64,000 nt of DNA from Tubiluchus corallicola (taxonomy: Eukaryota > Priapulida > Priapulimorpha > Priapulimorphida > Tubiluchidae). How positions within the stretch are numbered: the stretch's first letter is position 1; each line of letters starts with the position of its first letter. The translations under genes and the position numbers were made by a program. Shown in pieces: positions 10,532-22,300 of this stretch. Under the pieces are notes generated by a model. The model worked only from the letters and a program-made list of their open reading frames with translations. It did no database searches and was not told where the DNA came from. Where the stretch lies: the NCBI GenBank assembly GCA_030141605.1, contig JAQGDQ010000196.1, positions 124,001 through 188,000 of the forward strand. Reading direction: 5' to 3'.

Positions 10532-11136
10532 TGGGCGATTTCAACCTTGATATTTTAGCTACAAACACACTGGCATACAAAACATACACCGAGCTCTTAA
10601 AACAATATAATGTCCACATACTTAACAACAATAAACCTACTCGAATTTCTAAAACATCAGCCACAGTAATCGACCATTTCATTTCGAATAGTAACAATAA
10701 TTTCGTAGCATATGATACTTTTCCGTGTGATTATTCAGATCATCATTTCATAATATTAGTAGATAAAATGACCCCACAGCATAATAATAACCAAAATTCA
10801 GTCTGGCATTTAATGAGAGACTACGCCCAATACAACAAACATTCATACTTAATCGACTTAGCAAAAATGAACTGGACCTCCGTATATATGACTGATAAAA
10901 TAGATACACAAGTTAATATTCTGACATATAATGTCGAATATTGCCTTAATGTACATGCACCATATAAAAACGTAAAGCAAATCCCACAACAAAGCAAACT
11001 CTATAACGAAAGTACCTGGACAACACCTGAACTTGACAAACTAAGAATAGCGAAAAACAGAATGTATAATATATGGGAAAAGAACAAAACTAAAAACAAT
11101 CATAACAATTATAAAAAAAAAGAGAAATCAATTTAA
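10531..11136 (+). pseudogene. CR1 ORF2 middle segment: endonuclease C-terminus and linker, shifted frame
   Basis: The segment begins MGDFNLDIL and continues through VIDHFI and SDHHF, which are the conserved C-terminal endonuclease blocks including the catalytic SDH. It ends at a stop after a run of nine A at 11113-11121. Beyond this run the coding continues in the next frame, so a one-base change in the run broke the frame. The overlapping TAATG at its start could look like stop-restart coupling, but the ORF2 protein would be cut in mid-domain, so a frameshift is the better reading. Confidence 0.8.
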
Positions 11137-12241
11137 TAATCTTAATAAATGCTTGAAAAATAAACATATACAACAACAATGTAAAAACGCAACAAATACC
11201 AAAGAAAAATGGAAAATTATTAACAATGTAATAAATAAATGCCGTAACAAACTAATGCGTGTTGACGAAATTAAGATCAACAACACTGTTATTACAAAAC
11301 CCAAAGATATTGCCAACGCGCTAAATGCAATATTCCTGAATCTTGGAAATTTTAAGGGAGTGGCTTCTCATATTAGCAATAATATAATTAATAAATTAAA
11401 AAACAAATCGTCTAACACAGTATTCTCGTTCAAAAGCGTCACAGTAGGAGAAATTAACGACATATTAAATAACCTAAGTTCCAACAAAGGGAGTGGACCA
11501 TCAGATATTCCTATCAAAATTCTAAAAGATAGCGCATCTGTAATAGCCCCGCATATGACTTACATTACTAATCAGATAATTATGAGAGGCGAATTTCCAA
11601 CGGTATGTAAAATGGCAAACGTGACTCCAATCCATAAAAAAGATCCAAAATGTGATCCCATGAATTATCGCCCAATTTCCGTAATCCATTGTTTCGGTAA
11701 AGTTTGGGAAAGGGTAATTTATGATCAGATAAATTCATATGTAAATAAACATGAACTTTTATCAAAACATCAGTTTGGCTTCCGTAAACACCATTCAACC
11801 ATTGACGCCCTAATACACACAACAGAAAATTGGAGACATAGTTTAGACAACAAGCACTACATTTTAGCAGCATTTTTGGATTTAAGTAAAGCTTTCGATA
11901 GCATTAATCACGAACTACTTTACGATAATTTAAAACAAATCGGATTAGATTCGATATCGTTAAAACTGATACAAAATTATCTCAAAGATAGACAACAACG
12001 AGTAAAGTTAGATACAACCAACTTTTCTGACTGGGCCACGTTAAATAGAGGTATACCGCAAGGAACACTACTAGGTCCGTTATTATTTTGCCTATATATA
12101 AACAACATATCCAGTGTATTAAAACACTCACAAATAACGCAATACGCTGATGACACTACAATCTACATAGCCCATGAAAATGTCCAAACTGCAAAAAATT
12201 ATTTAGAAGAAGATATAAAAAAATATAAATATGGCATTTAG
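11117..12241 (+). CDS. CR1 ORF2 reverse transcriptase segment
   Basis: This frame encodes the RT fingers and palm. The first ATG in it is at 11153, but the coding resumes directly after the A9 run. Visible RT blocks are VTPIHKKDPKCDPMNYRPIS, HQFGFRKHHST, motif A (FLDLSKAFDSINHELL), motif B (RGIPQGTLLGPLLF) and motif C with catalytic QYADDTTIY. All catalytic aspartates are intact. The frame ends just after an A7 run at 12217-12223, where the protein continues in the next frame. Confidence 0.88.
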   Translation, partial: KKRNQFNNLNKCLKNKHIQQQCKNATNTKEKWKIINNVINKCRNKLMRVDEIKINNTVITKPKDIANALNAIFLNLGNFKGVASHISNNIINKLKNKSSNTVFSFKSVTVGEINDILNNLSSNKGSGPSDIPIKILKDSASVIAPHMTYITNQIIMRGEFPTVCKMANVTPIHKKDPKCDPMNYRPISVIHCFGKVWERVIYDQINSYVNKHELLSKHQFGFRKHHSTIDALIHTTENWRHSLDNKHYILAAFLDLSKAFDSINHELLYDNLKQIGLDSISLKLIQNYLKDRQQRVKLDTTNFSDWATLNRGIPQGTLLGPLLFCLYINNISSVLKHSQITQYADDTTIYIAHENVQTAKNYLEEDIKKYKYGI

Positions 12242-13103
12242 TCATTACAAGCTAAAAATGAATAATGACAAAACAGAATTCATGATACTGTCACCCTCAT
12301 TAAATACTAATGATGCATCATCAACCACTTTGACAATAGATAATGCTGTAATCAAACAAACTAACAATGTTAAATTCCTGGGCATACAAGTAGACAATAA
12401 TCTTTCATGGGATGATCACTTTAATAACATATACACAAAAATGGCATCTAGCACATCATATCTCCGACAAGTTAAAGGGCAACTAACAAAGGACACTAAA
12501 ACACTAATATATAAAACTTTAGTTCTACCACACTTCTTATATGGATGTACGCTACTTCAAAAAACCAAAAGAGAAAATTACTTAAAATTAAATCTCCTTC
12601 AAAACTATGCGTTGAGATTGATAGCTGGGTACTCATACAAACACAAGGCAGGTAGACAAAAATTCAAAGCTTCAACAACTAACCTGAGAAAAACTTTAAA
12701 ATTCCCAATCATTGAAGCACACAAAGAATATTTTACTCTGCTTTTTATATTTAAATACATTAACAACATCAGCAAACCATTCCAGAATAACAGATTTACC
12801 TTTTTTCCAAATCCTATCGTTAATTCCAGAACATTCAATCTAAAACAAATTAGGACAAATACCCACTATGGAACGAACTCTGTAATCAAACAAGCAATTT
12901 TACTTTGGAATTCTCTACCATTACAGGTTAAACAAATCAAGTCCCTATCAGCATTTAAAACAAAATTAAAATCACTAATATTAACCAGATATGAAATACC
13001 ATCACACCAGTACGACAACATACACACTAATTCCGAATTCATATACCCACGGCCATATTTATTAAATCATAGTTTTTTATTTTTTTTATTTTTTTGTGTA
13101 TAG
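12231..13103 (+). CDS. CR1 ORF2 C-terminal segment: RT thumb and tail
   Basis: The segment starts near the ATG at 12231 in the third frame and includes LKMNNDKTEFMIL, VKFLGIQVDNNLSW, the region with VLPHFLYGC, and the CR1/L2-type C-terminal block with ILLWNSLPLQVKQIKS. It ends with a hydrophobic F/L-rich tail. About 170 bp of AT-rich 3' UTR follow. Confidence 0.85.
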   Translation: MAFSHYKLKMNNDKTEFMILSPSLNTNDASSTTLTIDNAVIKQTNNVKFLGIQVDNNLSWDDHFNNIYTKMASSTSYLRQVKGQLTKDTKTLIYKTLVLPHFLYGCTLLQKTKRENYLKLNLLQNYALRLIAGYSYKHKAGRQKFKASTTNLRKTLKFPIIEAHKEYFTLLFIFKYINNISKPFQNNRFTFFPNPIVNSRTFNLKQIRTNTHYGTNSVIKQAILLWNSLPLQVKQIKSLSAFKTKLKSLILTRYEIPSHQYDNIHTNSEFIYPRPYLLNHSFLFFLFFCV

Positions 13104-13275
13104 TTGTAAATATGTTTGATTTTATTCGTCATTACTGCACAGTAGTTTAGATTGCACTGACGCATTTGCCTTCAGCAGTGTAAGTTTTTATTAACTAACA
13201 CTGATTGATTATCTCTATAAAGTTTTTATCAGTGATTATCAATGTTTTTAATGGCAAATAAATAATAAAACAAGA

Positions 13276-16263
13276 ATGCACTCAGTAGAAAGCAGATCTC
13301 TGCCAAAGTCGAACAATGGTATTCTTATTCATCTGATTTTTTTGATTAAAAAATTTAATACAAAGATAAACAAACAAATATACAATAATGTACATGTGTT
13401 GGCATTATATAGACTAGCAAAAGACTCACATATTTGTTCATTAAATGAATTTATAATCAATAATGCTCGAATGTTCCACATGGTGTTTCTCTACCTTTTC
13501 ACCAATAATTTTGGGGGTAATAGACTGACAAATATATACGTATCAAGTCATTATAAATTATAGACAACGTTACACACTTTTACAAGCGTGAATTTCTAGA
13601 AAAGGAACTGGAACTAACACGCTGTTGTTTGTCATGGTAGAGGTAATAAAAAAAGAACTAAACACTCCCTCTGAGATCTCCATGAACGTTTCTTGTATGT
13701 AGTTTTGCTAATAAAAGAACTGGCGAAAAGATTCCCGTTTTGGCAGTCTTTCTCCACCAAATTTGCGCAATTTTCCCCTGTACTATTTGTACGTACATTC
13801 CACAGGTGCCATAATACTTCATTACACAAAAATTCTGTTTTGTGGGCGGGGTGCATTGTGAATGGGTTAACAATTGAGGGAGCTAAAAATGCTTTTGCCT
13901 AGGCAGGGACATATTACGACGCTCTAGGCTGATAGTTCTGTCCTACCCATCTCTTTAATGTAATGAGCAGATTAAATAATTACTTGTAGTGTATTAGAAA
14001 TATTATTAACCTGGTTTCTACGTTGTCATTATTAACTGCATAGCGCTTACATTTAAGCAGGCTGCGCAACTGCTTGTTGTGTGATACCTTGCACCTTTTC
14101 GTTATGTGAGATTTATATGTCACCTGAGCACAATAACTGCCTGTGGTGTGTTATAAAATTCGCCCTTTACATGAATAGGGAAGCATAGGCATTCTCCAAG
14201 AAGAATAGGTTTTTTCTAAAATTTGACGAACCTCAAACTTTAGCGCCCTAGGTTGTAGCCTAGTTAGCCTATTGGTTAAAGCGCCCCTGTGCCTATATGG
14301 CGTCCTATTACCCAGAGCTGACACTGCATAGATGTGTCTATCAATTTTTAACAGTGCATGGGCAAATATGTGAATCAAAACGCAGAGCAATAATGAGCAA
14401 TTAAATAATAGTTATTATAATTTTACAGCCTAAAATGCACTAAAATTTGTAATGAACGAGACAGTTCTTCTTAATTGATCAAGGTTATAAAGTCTACAAA
14501 GGGTTATGCAAGTAACATAACATAACATAGTGCAATGCAATACAACAGAACACCATCACATTATACAACACATCTTAATTTATATGATCTAATAACGTGA
14601 CGTAGTGTAACACAACGCTGTAAATTGTTCTGATATAATGTGCAATTTATATCTATTTATATCATTGAGATACTAATGTGACATAATTATGTCAGACTCT
14701 CTTGAATGCCAATTTTATTTAATTATATCACATTGTTGTGTTACTGCATCTAAACACTGTCTAAACGAGAAACGTTATATCCACATACTCTCACTCATTT
14801 TATTTTTTTGTAAAAAATTTGTGTTACATTTACTGTACAGTTTGTAGCAATACCATAGTATGGTTTGTGTAGATCAAAGATCTCGGTGATTGCTTAGCAG
14901 TGTTCTGCATTCTAGACTGTCTTGCTGTCCTGATCTTCTTTTTCACTTCCTCAGTTTTATCACTAAGTGCAAGTTCTATATACAAGCTAAATTCTTCACG
15001 CCATTTTTTCCATGCTTGTCACACATTGTGTGATTCGAAATTTAGTGCGTTAGGTGGTTTTAGCTGATTCGTGGTTCTCTATAAATTTGCCGTCCGAATA
15101 AATATTCAAAACAAACTAGTTCACTTCTGACACCATGTTAAACGCTACAATAATATTAGCAGCCAGACAAATGTGTGCATAATAAAGTAGTATTTATTAA
15201 GCTAATTAGGAACTTAAACAAAGAAGATCAGGACAGCAATACAGTCTATTATCATCATCATACGCCCGTCACGTCTATTGTAGACATTGGGCAGGCAGAA
15301 TTCTAAAATAAAAGAAATCTGCCTTCAGACAGATAAACGCAGCAGTAATCCAGCAAAAAATCTAGACACTGCTACGCCAGTGGCTTGTCAGCACCACCTC
15401 CGAAAAAAGACAGTCTAGAATGCAGAACACTGCTAAGCAATCACTGAGATCTTTTATCTACATAAACCATATCTATGGTATCGTTACACAGTCCAAATTA
15501 TTATTTTATATAGATAGATAATGCTTAAATATTCCGAAATATCTGATCAAACAGTGCCATTAAACGGCCTAGTTTAGTCAGACCCTTACTTTACTTTAAA
15601 CTTCACTTGACTACGTTTTCTGCGCATTTTTTAATTTTATTTTATGATCGGTAAGGAGTCACATGACTTGTATTTTGCTGTTTAAATCCTATCTTAAAAT
15701 TAACTTTTACTTGCTTAAAACAGCGATGTGATGTGCAGAACACTGCGCATTGTTCATCGCGTCTTAACATAACAACGTAACATAACATAACATAATTGGA
15801 TGACTAGATGACCAATTGGTCTTTCGCTGCCCTTTCTTCACATTTTTGTTGCTAAATTAATTGTATTGTAACTGTGCGCGTTAAAAGATAAATAAAAGAT
15901 TATTATTATTATTATAACTTAATGCAACATAACACAATATAACATACCATATATAATATACATTCAGATGTTGCTCAGTATTCTATTGCTGTAGCATTGC
16001 AGAGGGCCACGTTAAAACCTGTACTATAACTCAGTACTTAATTTTTAATTTCATGCCTATTTTCATTTTTACATTTATTACTCTCTGTACCCTAGCATTG
16101 AGTTTTAACAACTCTTCCGTTTCAATTGTTTTAACTTTTAAGACATCTAGCTTTATTCCTGGCTTCTCTAATGATTTCCCAAGCGATGGCGCGCAGGAAA
16201 AGTCGCTAAACCAAAAACACGGAGCGTCAAAATTATTTGAGTTAGAAGTGAATGAATGTTAGG
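13276..16263. other. Spacer between CR1 element and PEX13 exon 1
   Basis: No conserved coding exon was found on either strand. The interval contains ACATAAC-type simple repeats (about 14510-14600 and 15765-15950), the three-armed foldback at 14845-15487 and an unassigned stretch at 13630-13870. The missing 5' exons of the VWDE-like gene are not visible here. The proximal promoter of PEX13 must lie toward the right end; no TATA box is obvious. Confidence 0.5.
14845..15487. repeat. Foldback element with about 78-bp inverted arms and a third internal arm copy
   Basis: The arm at 14845-14921 is the reverse complement of 15409-15487 at about 90 percent by eye; shared blocks include GATTGCTTAGCAGTGTTCTG. 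A third piece, AAGAAGATCAGGACAGCAAT at 15221-15240, is the reverse complement of the segment just inside the left arm (14921-14940). The loop encodes nothing recognisable. Confidence 0.7.
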
Positions 16264-16301
16264 ATGGCGGCGTCCAGTCCTCAAAAACCTTGGGAAACTG
16301 C
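16264..16301 (+). CDS. PEX13: PEX13 coding exon 1 (38 nt)
   Basis: The start codon opens MAASSPQKPWET, and the exon ends in phase 2 (ACT GC) before GTATCA. It joins the G at 19611 to give TANSRIPHPHG, keeping the family's conserved KPWET followed by RIP. The ATG is preceded closely by an AG. Confidence 0.85.
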
Positions 16302-19300
16302 GTATCAAGGCATTTCAGGGCTTACACCGAGTACATTAACGTCTACGTTAGTATATTTTTATGTGCAACATTTACTAAAATTTGGTGCGTTGTGTCATTG
16401 GTTACAGAAGGCGTAGCCGACTCGATAAGTCATTTATTTCACATTACATAGACATTTTATTTTTCTCCAATTTGCGTCACAAATTTTCGTTTTACAAAAA
16501 ATAACTTTTGTCTGTGGAGATGGGGCGAGGAAAGACCGTAGGTCATCTACTCACTCACCCCTTATAATTTAATGTCGATGACAGAAAAAGCATTGATGAC
16601 ACAGGATGCAAATAAACTAACAAAATAAAGCAATAACAAAAGCAGAATTATAAAAGCAAACATAACAACAATAGCATAAGCGAAAAAAAAGAATAAACAA
16701 ACAGTGGTAAAAATAAAATGATGATGAAATTAATCACAATGCCGTAATTTATGTAGATTTCTCATATTAAACGAATTTACACGAAATATTAGATACACAT
16801 TTACAATAGTTTCATGTAGTAGTAGTAGTAGTAGTTAATCTCCAGTAGTTATAATATAACTTTTGAGACAAATAGTTCTTCGACTGTAATTGCGACAAAT
16901 TGCACATTTAATAGATTGTCATCAACACCTAGGTGACTCCACTGGCAAGTTTTCTCACTATAATATGTAATCCAGCATCCTTGTTATAGGCATGTTCCAA
17001 TTAGCACGGTGATTAAATTTCAATGGATGATGTTCATAGTGTCTATCTAATTTTGATTTAAATAAATTTACAGATGTTGCTGTTCTCACATCACAGGGCA
17101 ATCTATTCCAGATTTCTGGCATCGTACAAGAAAAATAGTCGTATTTACCAGTTTTGTGTGCAGTTCTTGATTTATGAAGAATAGGACCTGATCTTGCTGT
17201 ACGATGTACTTCTAATTTAACAGGACAATCATCACAGCTGTAAACTCCAGATACATATTTGTATACATCAATTAGTTGGCCACGTAAACGTCTAAAAGCT
17301 AATGTAGTTAAACCTATTCGTTTTAACTGACTTTCATACGTCAAGTTCATTAGTTCCGGTAACATGTTGAAAGCTCTCATTTGGACAGTTTCGACTGGGT
17401 CCACTATATATGCCCTAGGACTATTCCAAATACTACTTCCATACTCCACTTTTGATCGCACAAGTGCCACATATAGAAGCTTGAAAGTTTGCAGATCTAG
17501 GTACTTGAAATTCCTCCTTATTAAAGCATTGTTTCGTTTGGCACTCTTTATGATTTCTGCTATGTGATCTTTAAAATTTAGTTTATTATCAAGTAATAAT
17601 CCAAGGTCTTTCTCACAAGCACTAAAGTCCAATTCTGCCGGAATGCCACTTGCATCATACATTTTGTATTTATATTCATATCCTGCTCCCACAGATACAA
17701 CCTTACACTTGTTGGGATGGAACTGCATACCATTTTCAACTGCCCAATCACAGAGCCCTTCTAGATCCAATTGAAGATCATTACAGCTGGTAAAAGAATC
17801 AGATTCAGACCAGATTTTGCTGTCGTCGGCAAAAAGACGAAGAGAATTACTCACACAACTAGGCAAGTCATTTATAAATACCACAAATAAACACGGACCT
17901 AATACCGAACCTTGCGCTACACCACTAGTAATCAAGGACTCAGTCGATTTGCAACCATCAACACACGTACATTGACTTCTATTTTCTAAGAAGTTTACTA
18001 TCCACTGTAAAACTGAACCAGTTATACCACAATTTTTAAGTTTTGCAAACAGAAAGTGATGAGGTACAACATCAAACGCCTTTTTCAGGTCCAGTAGTAT
18101 TATATCAAAAGGCTTATTAGCATCTTTTAACTCAAACCATGCATCGTAACATTGTAACAGTTGGGTAACCGTTGTTCTACCCTTAACAAACCCATGTTGT
18201 TCTTCACAAATAATGTTGTATCTTATCAGATGGTTCATTATATGTTTCCGCATGATTTTTTCTGTCACCTTATTAATTGTATTTAGTAAGCTAACTGGCC
18301 TGTAGTTCGATGGATCTGACTTGTCCCCTTTTTTATGAATGGGAGTAACCTGTGCCACCTTCCATTGTCCAGGTAACTGACAATCAGCAAAAGACCTATC
18401 CAGTAAGGTGTATATAGGCTTAAAAAGCACAGTTCTACATTCATTTAAAATACGTGGATGGTAACTATCTGGAGCGGATTTGTTTACATTGAGATTTTGT
18501 AACTCATAAAGCACCTCTTCTTCAGTTATGGAAACATTGCTGATATCAGGATATTGTTGCACTGTAGTTACTTCATAGTCAGAAGCGTTGGGACTAAATA
18601 CACTAATGAAAAAATCGTTCAAAATTTGTGCCTTCTCCTCTGAATCAGAGACAAGAATACCTTGGGAATTCTTCAGTGAATGAATTCTAGACTTTGGCTT
18701 CCGAAGCGCATTGATATACTGCCAGAATGCCTTGGGATTACTCTTGCAATTACTTGCTAAAATACGTTCATATCTTTTTCTCGCAGTAGTTATAAGGTTT
18801 TTCACCACATTACGCCTTGCAGCATACCGTTCATAAGAAAGTTTTGTTCTTCGTCTCTTCCAGTCAAAAAACAACTTTTCTTTCTCCTTAATACAGCCAA
18901 GCAACTGCTTAGTTAACCAAGGAGGCCGAGGTCGACTACTCTTATTATAAAAACTTGGATAGAAACTAGGCACATATTCATCAACAACTGACATGTACAC
19001 ATTATGAAATTTTGTCCACATATCATCAAGAGTAAGATTACTATTTAAAACATTAATCCAATCAACTTGGCTAAATGCATTACACATACTTTCATGTACA
19101 ATATATAGGCTTTTATAGTGAAAGGGCCTACAATGAACATAATACAAATAAGCTTCTTATTGTTTCTGCAAAAGAAAAGCCTCACACACTGTTCACCTAT
19201 GTACAAATGTGTTGTGGGCAATCAAAAAGCATGGCTTGTTAGATTGTCCCACACAGTGAAAGAAAAAAAGTAATAGAAATAATCAGGAAATTTAAAGTGA

Positions 19301-22300
19301 ATCGTATGATAAAAAAACATTTAGTGCTTAAAATGGAATGATGTAATGAACGAAGCTCATATATAAGATGATATAAAAGATAGAAAGACTATTATTTATT
19401 AATAGTATGTAAAATTAAGATAAGTTGAGTAAGATAACACCACTGTTTTGCCATTACTGTGAGGATGGATACTGATAGAAGTTTTGATTACTCACTGATA
19501 CTTACTTAAGTTTTTTATCATTGCATTTTAAGTTTCAGTTTGTAAACTATAGCAGCTATGGATGTTGACACAGGGTATAAGAGTATATGGATTCGTTTTT
19601 AAATCTTCAGGAATTCCAGAATCCCTCATCCACATGGAAATAATGTCCGGAATTACAGCTCCACTACAACTGTTAGTGGATCAGGTGGGGGTGACCAGCA
19701 GCCTCCACCACTTCCAACTCGACCAGCTCAGCAAGTGAATAGGTATTCCGGTTTTACTCCATATGGTACTGGTTTGGGAGGCATGTACTCACCATACAGT
19801 ACAGGGTATGACACATTCATTTTTGTTTATATTGGCAGTAAACGGCAAAGTATTATAATCAATTTTCATTGTGAAATTATTTTAACAATTATTAATTTTG
19901 TTTGTGGTTTTATACAGTTCGACTCACTGCAAGCCGCTATCCGTACTTACAACATTTACTTAATGTAGGTGGTTGTAGCAGTAACATAATAACGTAACAG
20001 AACTCAACTCATTACAAAATAGTTACTCTTTCTCTTTATTTTGCACTATGGTTTTCAAACTGTGACAATAGTTTTTACATTCTCTGTTTGTGTCTATTTT
20101 TCAGACTTTATGGTGGTTATGGTGGATATTCAGGAATGTACAGCAATGGACTTTATGGTGGACCATATAATTCAGTTGGAGCTACTGACCAGAGTACCTT
20201 TGCCAGAGCAGCAGAGGAAAATTCGAGGTATCTATTTTCGCCATGTATTGAATTTATTTTTTCTTCATTCTCATTCGTACGAGTTGTTACTATGGTAATT
20301 TGATAATGCCATGTTTTTACAACCTACCATAGAGCTTTAAAGCAATGCATGATGCGTATTAACTGTTTCCAACTAGATGCAGAGCAACATAATTATTGGC
20401 TTCTTCCAACATTCCAAAAAAAATGGAAGAAGTAGTAACCAAAACTCACCTAACCAGGAAGCCAATTAACGACACTGGTCAACAGAAACATGAAAACTCG
20501 CTTAATCGTCTAAGCAATGACTGTTTCCCATCTGCATGATATAGTGTTCACATTCATCTGAATACTTGTCATGCATCACACGTTATAGATTGTGCATTAA
20601 ATACATGTGGAAACACTTCCAATACACACAATGTGTATGCAAATACAAACTGTAGTATACGCTCTATGCATCATGGACCATGCATCACACATTTACTTGT
20701 ACATGGAGTGCGACCTTTATGCATATTGAAGAAGCAATCATGCAGAACAATAAAACCTTGGTTTTGTTAGGAAACTATTCTGCTTAACCTTGCTTGGCTC
20801 ACTATAACTTTGTTAGGCGAGTATGTTTTTATGTAAGTGGTAAAAATGAAATGATGAAGAAATAAAGTGAAATGCATTTGCCAAGACACAAAATTCTACG
20901 GATGCCTTCCAATGGGAAAGCCTGTAGCATGAGAGTTAATGCCGCACCAGTTAATAGGCCTTTGTTTGTATCGGCGTTACATAATTGATAAGAGCTTGTC
21001 TATTTCCAAGCTGTTTTATAGCGCTGTTTTGGTCACTTATTTCAAACTGCATAGAGATAAACTGTATTTTGTTTATTATGCAATCTGCCAAATAAGCTAT
21101 GTAGAAAAGAGAGAAAAGAACAGCAGAATAAAGGATTATCGCACAAAACAAAAAAATATCAAAACAATGATCTGAAGAACAAACTGCTTTTGCATCATTT
21201 GGATTTATATTTAGCTAAGGCGAAGCAAACCAAAGTGTTGAATTTTGATTTTTGAACTAGTTGTGGTATTGAATAAATTTCTAAGTAATGCATTCTGTTG
21301 TTATAGGCAAGCATTTCAGTCTATAGAGTCAATTGTTCGAGCAGTTGGGTCTGTCAGTATGATGCTAGAATCGACTTTCAATGCCGTGTATAGTTCATTC
21401 CGAGCTGTTTTGGGTGTGGCTGACCACTTTTCCAGGTAGGTTATAATGGACAGCCATCAGTTGCCGATGTATGTTAGTTTTATTTGAAAATTTTTGCAGC
21501 ATGCAATTTTGCAAAGGCCTACCTGAGTGTACCAAGTTTTACCCCGTCAGTGTTGTATGTCTAGTCCGCACAACTTGGTCAGGGTTTTTACTATGATGTC
21601 ATTGCTTACAAACTTCTTGCCATAGTAATTGCTAAGGTGTTGTTGTTACTATGTAGTCGTTGCCAAGAAGCAGTGTCTAACCCAAAATTCTTTAAAGTTT
21701 TTGCACTATAGTAATCAAATTGTCTAAAGTTTTTACGTCAGTAACCAAATTTTCTAAAGTTTTGGCTCTAGTAACCAAATTTTTTAAGATTTTGCTCTAA
21801 TAACCAAATTTTCTATACTTAAAGCTTTTGCGCTAGTAACCAAATTTTCTAAAGTGCACTAGTAACTATAATGTGATATTTTAGAGAATGCAATTAAGAA
21901 TTAATAGAAAATCTTTAAATTTTATTTTCAAAAATTTTTGTGATTGGCCAATTGGTCAGATGCAACAGTGTGATTGGCTATCTCTGTAACTAAATAATGC
22001 TGTTTTAAATGCTATTTTCAGTGCAATAAATGCTTCTTGTTGATGTTCACGTGCACTGTTTTGAGGTATTATATAAACACATGATGTGATTTTGTTTCTT
22101 TAGGACACATAAATGTAAGAAAAGGGACATTTGACTGAATTTCAATTTCAAGATTCAGCTTTAGATGACAGTCATAAATTGCTTGTACAATATAGTTTGC
22201 AAACTGATTTGTTTGTTTACAAATATCCATTGGATATTTTTTGTTAGGCTCTGAATCTCATTTACTGTTGTAGAATGTGCAAACTCTTGTGTTTAGATTT

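Larger units (their letters stand above)
7300..13275 (+). mobile_element. Near full-length CR1-type non-LTR retrotransposon with esterase ORF1 and 2A-like motif
   Basis: The element carries ORF1 at 7490-9043 and ORF2 spread over four frame segments (9140-10531, 10531-11136, 11117-12241, 12231-13103). The 5' boundary is not sharp: a GTTGTCAGTTGTCAGTTGTC repeat begins near 7318 and is probably 5' UTR. The 3' end is an AT-rich UTR finishing near 13275 in an AATAAATAATAAAA tail. ORF2 has an APE-type endonuclease and an RT with YADD. It differs from complete coding capacity only by three single-base frame changes. Its 5' end lies within a few tens of bases of the acceptor of VWDE-like exon 7283-7101, in the opposite orientation. 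CR1 is the best clade fit because of the esterase-type ORF1 and the RT motifs; L2/Rex-like families are alternatives. Confidence 0.85.

Noticed and set aside
10529-10533. TAATG stop-start overlap as programmed reinitiation in ORF2
   Set aside because: It cuts the endonuclease domain in the middle, and a single missing base explains the shift.
13632-13873. Possible VWDE-like upstream exon on the minus strand
   Set aside because: The cysteines do not match the family and no acceptor/donor pair preserves a frame; it looks like unclassified repeat DNA.
14240-14330. tRNA or tRNA-derived SINE (TTAGCCTATTGGTTAAAGCG resembles an A box)
   Set aside because: No B box (GGTTCRANNCC) or cloverleaf follows.
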